From Acanthamoeba castellanii str. Neff (Eukaryota; Discosea; Longamoebia; Acanthamoebidae), in NCBI RefSeq assembly GCF_000313135.1, contig NW_004457431.1, positions 236,935-300,934 on the forward strand: a stretch of 64,000 nucleotides of DNA, given 5' to 3'. The notes below the pieces were generated by a model. That model saw nothing but the letters and a program-made list of their open reading frames with translations, was not told where the DNA came from and ran no database searches. This document shows positions 23,494-36,338 of the stretch, in pieces (the first letter of the stretch is position 1; every line of letters begins with the position of its first letter). The translations under genes and the position numbers were made by a program.

Positions 23494-26400
23494 ATGCCCC
23501 CCATTCGGCCGAAGCCTGCCGAAGGCGGCTGGTGGGCCGTTGTGCAAGACCTCAAAGATGGCAACTTCGCTCTCGAGACGATCTCCTTCGGTTTGTTCAA
23601 GGTCATCACGGGCACCAACAGCAGCCCCCCATTCCGAATAATCCTCTGCGGCTCCAATTACGAGATTGCCCGCGCGTGGACGAAAGAGGAGGCCCTGCAG
23701 GACTGGGGCTGGGCGCAAGCCAAGTACGAGGAGGAGGTGCACCTGGTGGGTTCCACCAAGTTCTCCGATCACCACTTCCTGGCCCTCTTCGAAGCACTCT
23801 GGCAGCACGACCACCCAGAAGACGCCCCACAAGACACCAAGAAGGAGGCAGTCTTCTGCCCTGAGCTGTTCGATGGTACGTACGCGGCCACGAGTGCATT
23901 CAATCATGCACACCTCCTCACTGGCTACATCCGCGTGTGCAGCTTTGCAACAGAACAAACGGGCAGTTGCGGCAAAGCTGATCTCGACCAAGGGACCAGG
24001 CATTCTGCACTCGCCCAATCGACTGGGCGAGCTTCCGCTCCACTTCTGCGTATCGCACGGTAACGTGGACCTCACTCGGTTCCTCCTTTCGAAAGGCGCC
24101 GATCTCAACGCAAAGGACAAGACCGGCTGGACGCCACTCCACGTACGCGTTTTTTACAATCTCGCAGCTGCTTTTAGTGGTGTGGGCAGCTCACTCGGCC
24201 TCTACCACGCAGATTGCTTGCCATTCTGGGGACCTCCGCATGTGCGAGTTCTTGCTGAGGCAAGAGGGCATCGGCGTGATGGTCATTTCCTGCGACAACA
24301 CGCTTCCGTTGCACTACCTTGTCTCTCACTCCTTCGAAGCTGAGGAGGTATGTTCAATGCCCACGGCACACGTCAGGCGCAACACTCAGCTGATGATAAC
24401 ACACACACTCTCTCTCTAGGCCCAGTTGCGATCGGTCCTGGCTATGATGGTGGCCAATGGTGCTTCAGTGAACTCGCAGACAGCACAGGGGACCACCCCT
24501 CTGATGAGGTACCGGCTTACGCGCCACTCGAAACACAGGAGATGCCAGTTTCCCTAACGATTGCTGTCACCGCCCAGGGCATCAATCAAGCGCAACTTGA
24601 TTGGCGTCCTCTTTCTGTTGAGCCACGGCGCGGACATAAACCTCTGCGACAAGTACCTACTGGCCACGCTTCTTCTGCTCCTCGCGAGCTTGAAGCACAG
24701 TTGCTGATCCACCTTCACTGTGCAGGACCGGAGAAACGGCTCTGCACTACGCGGTGCGAAGCGGTGACAAAAAGGTCGTGAGCATGCTAGTCGACCGAGG
24801 GATCAACATTCACCTATCGGGTATGTATCAGTACCTAATGCTCCAGCTATGATGTCGATGCTCAATCTTTTATTGCAGGCGATCAAGGAACCGCGCGTGA
24901 AGTAGCCATGCGCATGAACAGGCACGACCTCGTCAAGATTATGGACGTTGGCCTCATGATGAACCCAACCGCCAGGTACACTCGTCTCCCCTCCCTAAGG
25001 CCATATGGCTGCTAACCTTTTTCCGATGCTACCACGTGGACTGTAGCGGGTTTGCGTCACCTTCCATGGCGCCGCGAGTGTCGACCGAAGTCGAGGATTT
25101 AACTGCCAGCACGGGCGACGATGAAGACGAGGAACAAAGTGACAGCGACGGAGAAGGCAGTGTACGTTGGCCATTATTGCCGCCTCTTTGGATTGCGGCG
25201 CACATTCACTTACGCGTGCTTCGTTGTGCTAATTATTGTGTTCAGCGCGGACGTCGAAAGACCTTGAGCGAGATCAATCGTCGAGCGATAGACGACCTCT
25301 CGCAACTGGCGGTTGCCTCATCTCCCGGGCACCGGGCTCGCTCGCCTTCGGTCGGCTCCTGCATAGAGGCCTATGGGCTCGCCAACGCCAAACAACTGCG
25401 AGAACCCGTCATCGAGCCTAAGCTCGAAGATAGCAACCTGAAGCCGATTGTATTCGGTACGTGGTGTCTTCACATGTCACTATTGCTGGCCAAGGGGTAG
25501 TCAATAACCTGTGATCCATTTATTCGCTTTCTGCACCCTAGAGCTCGATCAACCAGCACACCTGTTCAGGCTCACGCGCTACAGCAAACTGACGTCGTGC
25601 GATTACTGCAAGGGCTACATCATTTCTATCGTGGCCAAGGACAACTACATGTGCGATGGTACCGTCATGCCTTCTCCTTCTCGGTAGTGGCGCTTTTCGC
25701 AAGTCACGATGCGATGTGATGCCTATCGCTTACGCTTCTCACCAACCTCTTTGTGTGTGCCACATCCATCAGTATGCGGTTACGTCGTGCACAAGAAGTG
25801 CAGAAAGTTTGCGCTATTCACGTGCAAGTGCGAGGACAGGCCGGATCGGGAGTTCTACAACATCGAGCACCACCCGCCGCACACCAACCCGCTCAACATG
25901 TCGGCGCCCGCCAAGCCGGCCCGGGACGAGCTCAAGATGGCCTACTCGGTGCAGATGGACCTCCCGGCCCGCATCAACGAGAGCCGAAAGCGGGAGTCAG
26001 TATCGGACGAGTACCCCATCCATCGTACAATGCGGCCAACCGCACCGCAGGCCTCGTCGCTCGCGAACCACACGCAGCCCAGTGCGAGCGACCACATCGG
26101 GCGGCGACGCATGCCGTCGCCCCCGTCCGAATTCTCGTTCCCACGCAACCACCCGCTACCGAGCCTGCCGCCCGTTGCGAAGTCTGGCATCGCCGCCAGC
26201 AATTCGAGTTCGCTGATCACCGCCGCCCTGCAGTCACTGTCGCCGCGGTCTCAGCCGGCGCGCCAGGTGCTGGCGTCTCTGCACGAGGAACTCACGGTGG
26301 ACAGTGTGAGGCACGACTCGCCCAGAAGTCGGATCATCAAGCAGGGCGACGGAGACGGAGACGACAACGAACAACCGGCCGTGACTGCGCAGGACGTGAC

Positions 26401-29283
26401 TACTACAACGACGACAACAGCAACGATCGTGCAGTCGGCCAGTCCTGGCGCGAACATGCGACTTCAAGCGTCGGGTAATTGGATCAACCGAACACCGCAG
26501 GACGACATCCGACGACGCGAAGCCCGCTTCACGCGCAGACTCACAGAGATCGGGGTGAGGATGAGCCTTTCCACCGACGGGAGCAGCATCGGCATCGGCA
26601 GACGCAAGAAAAAGGCCAAGAAAAAGAAGCCCCTGCGCTTCGCCACCGCGGAGCTGGAGAAGATCTTCGACCAGTTCAACGAGATCGACGTTAACCAAGT
26701 CGGCATCATCAACCAAGCCCAGCTAGGCATGTTGCTTGTTCTTCTTGAACACCATCGACACCCCACGAGCTGTTGCTGCTCACTCACTCTCTCCTCTTCT
26801 CACTCGTATATAGGTGGTAGTCTTGGTGTGCTCATGAGCACGCCGGGCGTGACGGGCCTGCTGTTCAATGCGTTCGACCCGGAGAAGACGAACCGGGTTG
26901 ACATCAAGATGTACGTCACCGGAATGGGTGTCATGATGAAAGGTCCACTGGATGAAGGCCTCGAGTGTACGTAGTGATTCGCTTGCACGTGGTGCCTGCC
27001 TGCCTGCCCGCCAGCCCGTGCGGAGTGTATGCTGACACCGGTATTTGCTGCAGATGCGTTCAAGATGATCGATGTGGACGGCAACGAGTATATCGATCGG
27101 TTTGAGCTTCAGCTCTTGGTCGATGCCGTCTATCGAGCCATGGAGGCTGTGGACATCAAGCTACCCGACGACTCCAAGACGTTTGCCGATAAGATCATCC
27201 TTCTCATGGCGGACGTCTCCGGCAAGATAACGCTGCAGCAGTACAAGTCCTGCGTCAGCAAGAACACGCTCTTCTTCCAGAGCCTCGGCCTTATTTTCGA
27301 TACCGGTACGTGTGTGTCTCTACATGTTCCTGACACCGCACGCGCCACACATGTGCGCACGACATCGCACGCAGGTATTTAATGGCATTCTTTGGTTGCA
27401 GATACGGAGTTCGAGTTCCTGAAGACGCTGTCAAGTCGACCAAAGAAGGAGCTCTCCATCACTTTCGGTCACAAGGATTGGAGCATGGTGCAGAACATGA
27501 TGCTCGGCATCCGTCGATCGGTACACTATTCATCACTCCTGCTGTGCTGCGCCGCAACAAACCGCAAATTGATCAACACATCGTACGGTGGTGTAACGTT
27601 TCGCGCAGGTTTCGGAGACGACAGCCCTTCCTGCACGAGAGGTTACCAGCAGGGACAGCGAACTGGCAGTAGAGTACAAGCTAGCGCAGTACGCTCCACG
27701 CATACCAGAGCTGCTGTGCGCGGGCTTCACGGGAACTCAACTTTCTTCTCTCTCTCCCGTCGTCAGTGAACCCGGCACGCCGCCATGGATCTTCAAGGAC
27801 TACTGCCCGATGGTCTTCCGAAAGATTCGCGAAACCTTTGACTGCGACGCGCGTCTGTACATGGTACGCTCCAAGCGTCACAAGACCTGCACAGATCAGA
27901 GACGAGCGGCTCCATTGCCTCACCGCAACCCTGAATCGCTGCGTGTGCACACAGTTTTGTTTGGGTCCGGAGAAGATCTTGGGCAACGCCCTGTTCCTGG
28001 GCAACCTGTGCGCGTTGTGCGAGGTGGTGTCCACGGCGCGCAGTGGCTCGTTCTTTTTCAAGTCCAACGACGGTCGGTTCTTCATCAAGACCCTTCCGCC
28101 GGACGAGTTCCTCTTCCTCCAGCGAATCCTCCCCAGCTATTACGAGGTGCGTACCTCACCTCTCTCTCTCTCTCTCTCTCTCTCGCAATTGAAAACTGCT
28201 CAACCTCTCGTAACTCGTAACTCGTAACTGACCGATCGGCATCACCTCATCAGTATATCGCCAGCAATCCGAACACCCTGTTGACTCGGTTCTATGGCAT
28301 GTATTCCATGCGCCAGGTACGGTTCTTCACCGCCACCACTTTACCACGTAAACGTCACTCGGAGAATAACGGCAGTGCTGATCGACTCTTGCAGGGCAAA
28401 AACTCGGAGATCAATTTTGTGGTGATGGAGAACGTGTTCCATCCCGAGGTGCCGATCGACGAGCAGTATGACCTCAAGGTGTGTCTCTCCTCTCTGTGCT
28501 CCCCAGCGACATTCTGGTGTGCTCGGCCAAGATCCAAAGAATGCATTGATGGTAACACTCTGCGCCCAGGGATCGACGATCGACCGATTGGTGGCGGTGG
28601 AAGAGGGCAAGTTCAACCCCTCAATCGCGCTCAAGGACATGAATTTCAAGCGGCAGCTCAAGATCGGAGGGTCGTTGAAGGCGCTGCTGATGGAACAGGT
28701 GGAGAAGGACACACGGGTATGGAGCCTTGTCCCCTTCTTCTTCTTCTTCTTCTTCATGACGCCACCAGAAAACAAAACAAACTGACCACACTCACCCCCC
28801 CCCTTCAGTGGATGGCCAATCTGAACATATGCGATTACAGTTTTCTGGTGGGAATCCACTCGCTGGCGAGCGACGACTCAATGGTCGTCCAGTCTCCCGC
28901 CACGCGACGGTAATCTCTCCCTTCTTGCTGAATACCCAGAGCTCTTGGCGGTGGTGCTGATGTTGATGGCGGCGTGCAGGAAACTCAACACGGATCCATC
29001 GGCGTTCAAAAGCTTCATGGGCGGCGTGCTGTCGGCGGACGGGGAGGAGATCTACTACATCGCCATCATCGACATACTCACCCAATACGTCTTCAAGAAG
29101 AAGGGCGAGCGCTTGCTCAAGTCTTTCATCCACGATGCCGTACGCTCCCCCTTGCTTGATCTCGTGTGTGCGTGGTGTGGCTATGTAACCGACTCTGTCT
29201 CTCGGCAGGATCAAATATCGGCGATGCCTCCCAAACCCTACCAGCTGCGCTTCCAAAAGTATGTAAATAGCATCGTCGCCTGA
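23494..29283 (+). CDS. Phosphatidylinositol-phosphate kinase fused to ankyrin repeats, a C1 domain and EF-hand-like segments
   Basis: Lipid kinase that should make phosphatidylinositol bisphosphate at membranes. N-terminal ~130 residues (GWWAVVQDLKDGNFALETIS) are unrecognised. Ankyrin repeats follow: LGELPLHFCVSHGNVDLTRF, KDKTGWTPLH, LLSHGADINLCDK and TGETALHYAVRSGDKKVVSM. Next is a C1-like finger: HLFRLTRYSKLTSCDYCKGY, then VCGYVVHKKCRKFALFTC. A Ser/Pro-rich linker with an R-R-K-K-K cluster leads to EF-hand-like segments (FDQFNEIDVNQVGIINQAQL and FKMIDVDGNEYIDRFELQLL, the second with good loop residues). The kinase runs from about 27400 to the end: LSITFGHKDWSMVQNMMLG, SNDGRFFIKTLPPDEFLFLQ with the catalytic Lys, RFYGMYSMRQ, EQYDLKGSTIDR, NICDYSFLVGIH, YYIAIIDILTQYVFKKKGE and the activation loop PPKPYQLRFQKYVNS. 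The exon carrying the end of C1 runs unbroken into the EF-hand region (25773 to about 26728), which supports a single gene. More than fifteen introns. Confidence 0.88.
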
Positions 29284-29482
29284 TGCTCAACGCCGACACG
29301 CACGAGAAGGAGGAGGCAGAGGAGCTCGTTGGAATGTACAAATACCCACGGCATAAACACAAGCAAAATCTGGTACTACTGGTGGTAACTCGTCTGAAGA
29401 TACTGAATGGCGCGAGGCGCACACGACAGAGAGCAATGATAGGGAGCCAAGGCTGCGATGGGTCCAGAGAGTGTAAACTGAT

Positions 29483-29601
29483 GGATACGGCCATACTGCG
29501 CAGAAAGCACCGCTTCCCATCCGAACAGCGAAGTTAAGCTGCGCCAGGCGGTGTTAGTACTGGGGTGGGCGACCACCCGGGAATCCACCGTGCCGTATCC
29601 T
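29483..29601 (+). rRNA. 5S ribosomal RNA
   Basis: A 119-nt 5S gene starting GGATACGGCCATACTG and ending CCGTGCCGTATCCT. The two ends pair to form helix I. The internal promoter region (GAAGTTAAGC and GTACTGGGGTGGGCGACC) is intact. It is identical base for base to the second copy at 48809-48927. It lies about 200 bp after the PIPK stop and 37 bp before a duplicated block. Confidence 0.97.
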
Positions 29602-29603
29602 CC

Positions 29604-29608
29604 TTTTT
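29604..29608 (+). terminator. RNA polymerase III terminator of the 5S gene
   Basis: Five T residues two bases after the 5S 3' end. The same TCCTCCTTTTT context follows the other 5S copy. Confidence 0.75.
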
Positions 29609-29933
29609 ACTTTCGCCATGCACGTCGAGGTGCTCAAGGTCTTTGTACCCACCAACGACGGCTATGTTAAAGGCGGGTGCAGTGGCAGTAAAATGCGAGA
29701 GACCACCTCGTCTGGAGCCGGTCAACCTCTCCATTTCAGCACGATCCCCACCCTCAGCCGGCTAGAACGTTCGACCGAACTGAAGATCACTGATCACAGG
29801 GTTTTGAATTTGAACAAATAGGAAAAAGAGCTGGATAAAGGAGCACCTGCATTAGACCGATAATTCGGCCTCTTCCAGCTTCATGGCTGCCCACCGAGCG
29901 GGGGAGAAATCAACCCACATGCCGACGGGTCCT

Positions 29934-29941
29934 TATAAATA
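29934..29941 (+). promoter_or_regulatory. TATA box, small secreted-protein gene copy 1
   Basis: TATAAATA about 93 bp before the inferred AT of the start codon. The surrounding GACGGGTCCTTATAAATAC is conserved in copy 2, consistent with a strong TATA-type promoter. Confidence 0.7.
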
Positions 29942-30032
29942 CAACCCATGGCGCACAACTCCATCACGCTCCTCATTCATCATCCACTGCTCCTCGCCTC
30001 GCCGCAACTTCGCCAACGCCAACCACATCACA

Positions 30033-30236
30033 ATGTACTTCACCACCTTTGGCCAACGTTCATGTGGCCTAGCTCACCACATATGTCTTGTCCCGTACAC
30101 AGGAAGAAGATCTTTGCTCTGCTCGTTCTTGCTTGCCTTGTGGCCGCCGCTCTGGGCGACGCGGCGAATACCGTCGTCAGCTCTGGTAACGTCGTAACCG
30201 CTCCCGTTTCCACAGTCAACACCGGTATATCTGCCT
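30033..30236 (+). CDS. Small secreted protein, copy 1 (truncated at assembly gap)
   Basis: Paralogue of the gene at 31391. The first two bases of the start codon (AT, 30033-30034) are followed by an intron (30035-30102), and exon 2 opens with G AAG AAG, giving MKKIFALLVLACLVAAALGD, a textbook signal peptide. It continues AANTVVSSGNVVTAPVSTVN, then the next intron donor GTATAT, and the sequence runs into Ns. The 3' exons present in copy 2 are missing here; after the gap comes unrelated opposite-strand sequence. Either a truncated copy or an assembly break. Confidence 0.65.
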
Positions 30237-30285
30237 NNNNNNNNNNNNNNNNNNNNNNNNNNNNNNNNNNNNNNNNNNNNNNNNN
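30237..30285. other. Assembly gap (49 N)
   Basis: A run of N between copy 1 of the duplicated block and the glutathione reductase fragment. It marks a contig join whose correctness cannot be judged from the sequence. Confidence 0.99.
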
Positions 30286-31594
<1,309 letters not shown>

Positions 31595-32036
31595 TGCCAC
31601 TTGACCCTGTTGAGCGATCTGGTCTTCTTTGCTGACTCTTTGGGTGATGATGGTGACCGCAGCCAAGACAGTGACTGTGGGCACGACCGCCACCAACACC
31701 GCTGCGGTCTCCGGCATCCTGGCGTCCGACAACGTTGTCTTCCTGGTACACTCCACCACATGTCTCTGCACTGCCTTGCCACTTGTAATGGGACTCACTC
31801 ATCTTCAACCTCTCCTGCTCAGGCCTCTTCTGCCGGATCGTTGGTGCCTTTCAAGTTCTTCTGAATGCTGTGATCAGCTTCGGCAGCACTTCCCAAATAA
31901 ACACCTTCTTCCTCAATGCGTTGGCACGAACAGGAAGAAAATGAAAATAATAAATATAAAAATAAAATGAAAACGAAAATAAGTTTGTACCACCGAAACA
32001 AACACAGTCGACCACTCGGAAGAGGAAGCTGCAGCC

Positions 32037-34264
32037 ATGGGAGGCCTCCGTTTTATGTCAGCGCAGGCTGTGGGCATATTGGTGCTCGTCGTTGTCATGC
32101 TCGTTACCGGCTCCGTCAATACCCTTTCCAAGGTGCCACTTTTGAATTCATCATTAAAATTCAATTTAATCTCTCTTCTTCATCCCTCACATCGCCGCCA
32201 TGTTTCGTGATGTGCAGAAATGGCAGAACCAGCAAACGAGCCACGGCCTCTCCGGCGAGGACAAGCCGTTCTCCTTCCCCTGGTACGGACCTGTGCTACC
32301 GCGGTTTATTGGGGAATACCCGGCTTGAGTAGTGGTCGCTTCTGTGCTTCGGGTTCTTCCGGGTGCACACGCACACTACGCAACGAAGCGACGCGATGCT
32401 CAGTTCTGTGTGCATTCACTCACAATGCAATGCGTGATGGCACAGGACACAGACGCTGTTCATGTTTGCCGGCGAGGCGCTGTGTGCGATCGTCTACGTC
32501 TTGATGCGGGTCTATCAGACGAAGTGCCGACCTGCAGGCTACGAAAACCGGTATCAGCGCATCTCCATCGAGGAGAAGGACGAAGATGACGACGACCACA
32601 AGCACAACCCGAGCCGCCTGGCCATCAACGTCACCACCGCCGATGATGAGCCCGCTCCAGCGCAGGTGCGCAATCTGGTCCTGTGCTCCACGCGTGGTGT
32701 CTGACACCTGCAGCGGTGCTCACCACAGCAAGACCCCTGGTATGCGCCGTTCTACTTTCTCCTGACGTGCTGCTTCGACGTTATTGGCACCACGCTGGGC
32801 GGCATCGGTTTGCTCGTACGTTGGATGCACCCACCCTCGGCTGATTGTTGGTGGTGGTGTTAGGCTTGAGGATTGTGATGCTCATCCCACAACCTTTTTC
32901 TTCCCGACAGTACACCTACGCCAGCGTGTTCCAAATGCTGCGAGGCAGCATTATCGTCTTCTCTGGCATCCTCTCCGTGCTCTTCCTCAAACGGTGCGCG
33001 CTGATGGCATACCTCGACGCCCTAAGGCCAAAAGAATTGCTCACTTGGCTAACTTTTTGTTGGTCGCTGAATCGTCAACACAACCAGGAAGCTCTACTTC
33101 TACAACTGGTTGGGGATCACCATCACCACGGTGGGACTCGCGTGCGTGGGCATCGCCTCCGTCATTTCCGACTCAGGTTCGTTGCGCCTCCGCCTCCGCC
33201 TCACGCAGCTCGCCTCAACTAAACCTGGACTTTGCCAATTGCCGTCCGATAGGCGGCAGGGACATCAAGGAAGTGATCCTGGGCGATGTTTTGATCATTT
33301 TGGGACAGCTCTCCAACGCCATTCAGATGATCATCGAAGAGATCTTCCTCAAGAGGCAAAATGTACGTCGCGTCCGCCTTGTCTCCCTCACCACCCGCAA
33401 CTGACCCCCATTTGTCTCCATTTGTCTCCTTCGCCTTCGGTTTGTTGTTGCTGGCGCAGTACCACGCCCTGGTGGTGGTCGGGTGCGTTCTGTTTCACTT
33501 TCTTTTCGTTCTTTTCGTCTTTGTCTTCGTTCTATCAGTGCTGAACGTTGTTTCGTTTTGTGGCTGCTACAGCGGTGAGGGTCTGTGGGGCGTGCTCCTG
33601 ATGGCCGTGGCGGTGCTGCCCATCTGCTACCTCATTCCCGGCTCCGATGGCGGAAGCTACGAGAACGCTGTGGACGGATTTGTGATGATCGGGAACAACA
33701 TGACCCTACTGGGCCTCGTACTCCTCTACTGGCTCTCCATCGCCTTCTACAATTTCACCTCCCTCTCCGTGGCCAAGAGCCTGACCACCGGTACTAGTTC
33801 CGCCCCGCCCCGCCCCGCCCTCGCCACCAACATTTGATTGCCAGAGAGCAAGTACTGACATGCCAATCACGATCGCCATACGCAGTGCACCGAACGTTCA
33901 TCGACGCCTGCCGAACGCTATGCGTACGCTCCACTGCCAGCCGTTACTGAATGATGGCTGTGCCCAAGTCTCAGCTCACATATGCCCCTTGTTCAATGTT
34001 TACGTTTAGGTGTGGGGCATTCAGCTGGTCATCTACTACGCTTTCAACCACACCTCGCTCGGCGAAGGGTACTTGTGCACCTCCTCTTTGCGATGAGCCA
34101 ACTGAGGTGTAATAACTCACTTTTTCGCGTTGCTGTTCAGGTGGGGTCACTACTCCTACATCCAGCTCATCGGGTTCGTGCTGCTCATCAGCGGCACCCT
34201 CGTCTACAACTCTGTCGTCAAGCTCCCGTTCCTCTACTACCCCACCAAGGAGGACAGGCACTGA
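32037..34264 (+). CDS. SLC35F6-like transporter (drug/metabolite transporter superfamily)
   Basis: A ten-helix membrane protein of the nucleotide-sugar/DMT type; SLC35F6 is found on lysosomal or mitochondrial membranes and its substrate is unclear. The start at 32037 gives MGGLRFMSAQAVGILVLVVV and GSVNTLSKKWQNQQTS. Then TQTLFMFAGEALCAIVYVLM, a long charged loop (RISIEEKDEDDDDHKH), FDVIGTTLGGIGLLYTYASV, FQMLRGSIIVFSGILSVLFL, WLGITITTVGLACVGIASVI, LGDVLIILGQLSNAIQMIIE with EIFLKRQ, the LLYWLSIAFYNFTSLSVAKS helix and a last helix before PFLYYPTKEDRH. The SLC35F6 order, including MLRGSIIVF and QMIIEE, is clear. About ten short exons. Confidence 0.92.
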
Positions 34265-34535
34265 ACCACATTATTATTTATTGTTTATTTTCATTTTTTT
34301 CCACATGCCACACATTGTTGGTCGGCAGAAAAGAGCGAAGAGAAAGAGAGAAAGCGAAAAGAAAGCGAGGCGTGGACGCCTTTTCGGCCAACAACACAAC
34401 AAGACCCGGCCCTGTCCACGTTTTTTCTGTCTCGTGCCGCTCAGTACTGCATTTCGGTGGTGTGGCTCACAAACAGACAACAAAGAAGTAAAAAACAGGC
34501 ATCGTTGTTGAAAGAAGACACCACCAACAAACAAC

Positions 34536-36229
34536 ATGGCATCATCGAGTTCACCCTGGCAGAGGTTCCTGCGCGACCTCAAAATAGAGGACATGCTCGG
34601 CGCTGGACCCACGGAAGAGCTGAAGGTGGACATGCTCAACCGCATCATCTTCCTCAAGTGACGTCTTTCACCACCCCTGTGGAGCAGGCCACTCGCATGT
34701 ACTAACATTTCGTCTGCTGGTGGTTGGACCCACAGTAAGGACGAGACGGTCAAGGACGCCATCGATTTGCTCACCCAAAACAAGATCATCTCCGCACCTG
34801 TCTACGACGATGACGCCAACCAGTACACCAACACCTGCCACTCGACTGTTGGTTGTTCTGCATCTCATCATCTCGAGTTATTGCTGTTGTTGCTGGTCCA
34901 CCCTTCTAGGTTCATCGGGTTCGTGGACATGCTCGACCTGGCGACGCTGTGCGTGGAGCACCTCAGCACTGCCGTAAGTGCTCTCTTCTGTGCGAGTTCG
35001 CTTGTCGACACAAATTTAATTGGGTGTCTCTACAGCAGGGGAAGCCGCTCACCCAGGAGGAGTTCGAACGTCTGCCCATCTGCTCTGTCATCGATCTCTC
35101 GGTACGGCCACCGGTGACCACTGCTGGACGTATCCGCCCAAATGTGTGGTGTTTCTTCTGCTGATGTGCGGGGGCAGGGACGTAACTCGTGGCTGCCTCT
35201 CGATCGCGCCGCTCCGCTGGGAGAGCTCTTCGCTGCCCTCTCCAAGCCCGACGTTCACCGCGTCCCGATCGTCGACTCCAAAGGTGCCTCTCTCTGCCCG
35301 CGCAGCCACTATGACGGTTGTGGGCTCAACTTTGTGGGTCACAGAGCGGGAGCCGGAGAAGAAGGTGCTCGCCATCATCACGCAGGCCGAAGTCATCCGT
35401 TGGCTGTGGGTCAGGTACATTGAATGGCTTATGGAGATACACGGACCACTGAACGGGAATATTGTGTGATGGTTGAATGATGATGATGATGTCGATGTCC
35501 GCCGCAGTCGCTCGTCGCCCGGCTTCCCTACAGCGGCGCTGGCGATGAAGATCAAAGATATGTCAACGGCGGCCGTCCACGAATTCGCGGCCCAGCGCGA
35601 ACTGGTTCTGATCGAAGAGAACCACACCGTCATCGCCGCTTTGCGCAAGATCGTCGAAAAGAGAGTCAACGGCCTCGGAGTCGTACGATGCCCCCCCCCC
35701 GGATGCTCTATTCTTCATCGCTTTTCGTTCTTGTGCGACGTCTTCGTTCTTGTGCTGTTGCAGGTGTCGGAGTCGGGCGAGCTGGTCGGGAATGTGAGCG
35801 CGACGGACGTGCGGGTGGCGGCCGCCACCGGGTGGCAGGAGCTGACGGCCCTCCTCGCCAAGCCGCTCCGCGACTTCCTCAAGTTCAAGGCCTCGCTCAT
35901 GCTCACCATCAACGAGCGCGCCTCGCACCCGCGTCCCATCACCGGTACCTGGCTACCTTGGTTCCCCCCTTCTACGCAGCTCTTGACCGCGGTGCATGTC
36001 GTGTGTGCCAGTTACTCCGGAGGACAAGCTGGAGACGGCGCTCGAGAAGCTGGCAGTGAACCACGTGCATCGGGTGTGGGTCGTGCGAGGCGAGGCCGCA
36101 GTGGCGGGCACCGGAGCCGCAGCGCGGGCCGAGGCTGAGGTCGAGGGATTCAAGCTCGGCGCCAACGTCCCCGTCGGCTGCGTCAGCTTGACCGACGTCA
36201 TCCACGAGCTCGCCGAGTTCAATGCCTAG
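34536..36229 (+). CDS. CBS-domain protein (four CBS motifs, SNF4/AMPK-gamma-like)
   Basis: CBS pairs bind adenine nucleotides and regulate partner proteins. The start at 34536 gives MASSSSPWQRFLRDLKIEDM. CBS1: ETVKDAIDLLTQNKIISAPV then FIGFVDMLDLATL. CBS2: PLGELFAALSKPDVHRVPIV then KVLAIITQAEVIRWLW. CBS3: HTVIAALRKIVEKRVNGLGV then GELVGNVSATDVR. CBS4: DKLETALEKLAVNHVHRVWV then GCVSLTDVIHELAEF at the C-terminus. No transporter, kinase or cyclase domain accompanies them, so this is probably a soluble nucleotide sensor such as an AMPK gamma-like subunit or a stand-alone CBS protein; I cannot tell which. Eight or more introns, one with a nine-C run at about 35692. Confidence 0.85.
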
Positions 36230-36338
36230 ATCGGTGCACCAACCGCTGAGCTTAGGTTTTTTCAGATTTATAACATGAAAATAAACATGGTGACCCCTCA
36301 CAACAACAGTAATTACAATAAAATGATAATGGCTGCAT

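Larger units (their letters stand above)
29639..30236 (+). repeat. Duplicated block, copy 1
   Basis: Nearly identical, apart from scattered substitutions and small indels, to 30998-31594 in the same orientation. It contains the shared stretch TATGTTAAAGGCGGGTGCAG, the TATA box, the leader and the first part of the small secreted-protein gene. It ends at the N-gap. Confidence 0.9.

Noticed and set aside
32420..32707. Minus-strand frame inside the SLC35F6-like gene
   Set aside because: Shadow of the charged loop exon on the sense strand.
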